A stretch of 16,192 nt of DNA, taken from positions 1 through 16,192 of the forward strand of contig CAKNAO010000005.1 of the NCBI GenBank assembly GCA_929200685.1. The letters are read 5' to 3'. Position 1 is the stretch's first letter. The number at the start of each line of letters is the position of its first letter. Shown here piece by piece: positions 15,293 to 16,192 of this stretch. The translations under genes were made by a program, and so were the position numbers. The stretch comes from an uncultured bacterium. GTDB taxonomy: Bacteria > Bacillota_I > Bacilli_A > Mycoplasmatales > Metamycoplasmataceae. The notes under the pieces are model-generated. The model was not told where the DNA came from and did no database searches. It worked only from the letters and a program-made list of their open reading frames with translations.

Positions 15293-16192
15293 ATGAAATT
15301 TTTAGATCAAATTAAAATTCAAGTTCAAGGTGGAAAAGGTGGAAATGGAATTATTTCATTTAGAAGAGAATTTAGAGTTGATAAAGGTGGACCTGATGGT
15401 GGTGATGGTGGTCATGGTGGTTCTATTTTTTTTGTTGGAGATACTGGTTTAAATACTTTATTTAAACTTAATTTTTTAAAAATAATTAAAGGTAATGATG
15501 GAGAAGATGGAAAAGGTAAAAATCAAAATGGAGCAAAAGGAAAAGATATCTTTATAAAAGTTCCAATTGGAACAATTGTTAAGTCAAAAAATAAAATAAT
15601 TGTAGATATTATTAAAAATAAACCTTATTTAATTGCTCAAGGTGGAAGAGGCGGAAAAGGAAATGCAAAATTTAAAAGTTCTAAAAATATTGTTCCAAGA
15701 CTTTCAGAAAATGGTGATTTAGGTGAAAAATTAAAACTTGAACTTACTCTTAAAGTTCTTGCTGATGTTGGTTTTGTTGGAAAACCTTCTTCTGGAAAAT
15801 CTACACTTCTTTCAAAAATTTCAAATGCAAAACCAAAAATTGCAAATTACTCTTTTACAACTTTAATACCACAACTCGGAATTGTTAATAATGAAAAAAA
15901 ATCTTATGTAGTTGCTGATTTACCTGGACTTATTGAAGGAGCAGCATTAGGAAAAGGTTTAGGACATGAATTTTTAAAACATATTGAAAGATGTAAAATA
16001 ATTGCTCATATTATTGATTTTGGTTCAAAAAATAAAAATCCAATTAATGATTATAAAATAATTAATAAAGAACTTAAATCTTATTCTTTAGATCTTGAAA
16101 ATAGAAAAAAAATAATTATTGCTAATAAAATGGATCTTGAAGAATTTCAAAAAAATTTAAAAAAATTTAAAAAAAAAAATAAAAATTTAAAA
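15293..16192 (+). CDS. obg: GTPase Obg/CgtA, 3' end outside the window
   Basis: 300 codons visible, open to the window edge. Obg is a ribosome-associated GTPase needed for large-subunit assembly and stress control. Residues 1-158 form the glycine-rich Obg fold (VQGGKGGNGIISFRRE, KGGPDGGDGGHGGS, QGGRGGKGN). The G domain follows: G1 GKPSSGKST at 163-171, switch I around YSFTTLIPQLG, G3 DLPG at 209-212 and G4 NKMD at 278-281. Start ATG 15293 gives the invariant MKFLDQ-like N-terminus; it has no Shine-Dalgarno and lies 6 nt after TATAAT. Position after rplU-rpmA is the common bacterial order. The remaining G5 motif and any C-terminal domain lie beyond the window. Confidence 0.97.
   Translation, partial: MKFLDQIKIQVQGGKGGNGIISFRREFRVDKGGPDGGDGGHGGSIFFVGDTGLNTLFKLNFLKIIKGNDGEDGKGKNQNGAKGKDIFIKVPIGTIVKSKNKIIVDIIKNKPYLIAQGGRGGKGNAKFKSSKNIVPRLSENGDLGEKLKLELTLKVLADVGFVGKPSSGKSTLLSKISNAKPKIANYSFTTLIPQLGIVNNEKKSYVVADLPGLIEGAALGKGLGHEFLKHIERCKIIAHIIDFGSKNKNPINDYKIINKELKSYSLDLENRKKIIIANKMDLEEFQKNLKKFKKKNKNLK

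Noticed and set aside
1..16192. tRNA genes, insertion sequences, CRISPR arrays or prophage
   Set aside because: No cloverleaf with GGTTCRANYC-like arm, no transposase or integrase motifs, and no regularly spaced repeats were seen. The many A and T runs are compositional.

Overview
The window is strongly AT-rich DNA from a mollicute. TGA is read as tryptophan throughout: ileS, glyA's neighbours, the P-type ATPase and rarA are intact only if in-frame TGA codons are translated, and these codons fall at conserved Trp positions such as the CERCW of the IleRS zinc site. This excludes Acholeplasma and phytoplasmas and fits the Mycoplasmatales/Entomoplasmatales or related lineages. I cannot fix the genus from sequence alone. 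Genes are tightly packed and no gap reaches 300 bp.

Layout. 1-136: the last codons of ftsZ. 257-1720: an amino-acid permease closed by a strong terminator. 1860-6419: an ileS-lspA-glyA run on the + strand. 6439-8750 (minus strand): an ArsR-type repressor whose 3' end overlaps a CPC-type P1B metal ATPase (probably copper export). 8833-9246 (+ strand, divergent): a Dps-like ferritin with all four ferroxidase residues at canonical spacing. 9260-9568 (minus) and 9640-10416 (+): a small membrane protein of unknown function and a Bax inhibitor-1 family protein. 10442-12740: an FMN riboswitch, a PTS-EIIC-like transporter (probably riboflavin uptake) and pncB. 12771-14156 (minus): rarA followed by a small conserved-looking basic protein. 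14226-14489: a small protein with a double-glycine leader-like N-terminus and the best Shine-Dalgarno of the window. 14578-15231: promoter, structured leader, rplU and rpmA, ending in a near-perfect terminator. 15293-end: obg, cut by the window edge.

How the parts work together. Most genes are housekeeping: translation (ileS, rplU, rpmA, obg), one-carbon metabolism (glyA), lipoprotein processing (lspA), replication-fork maintenance (rarA) and division (ftsZ). Two units are more specialised. The arsR-copA/dps divergon looks like a metal and oxidative-stress module. The riboswitch-transporter-pncB unit puts uptake of a flavin precursor and salvage of an NAD precursor on one FMN-controlled transcript.

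Two kinds of translation start are visible. Genes inside operons or behind a 5' UTR have AAGGAG-like Shine-Dalgarno sequences. arsR, dps, rarA, obg and lspA lack one and instead have a -10-like hexamer 6-8 nt before the ATG, which implies leaderless mRNAs. The least explained item is the double-glycine small protein at 14226-14489.
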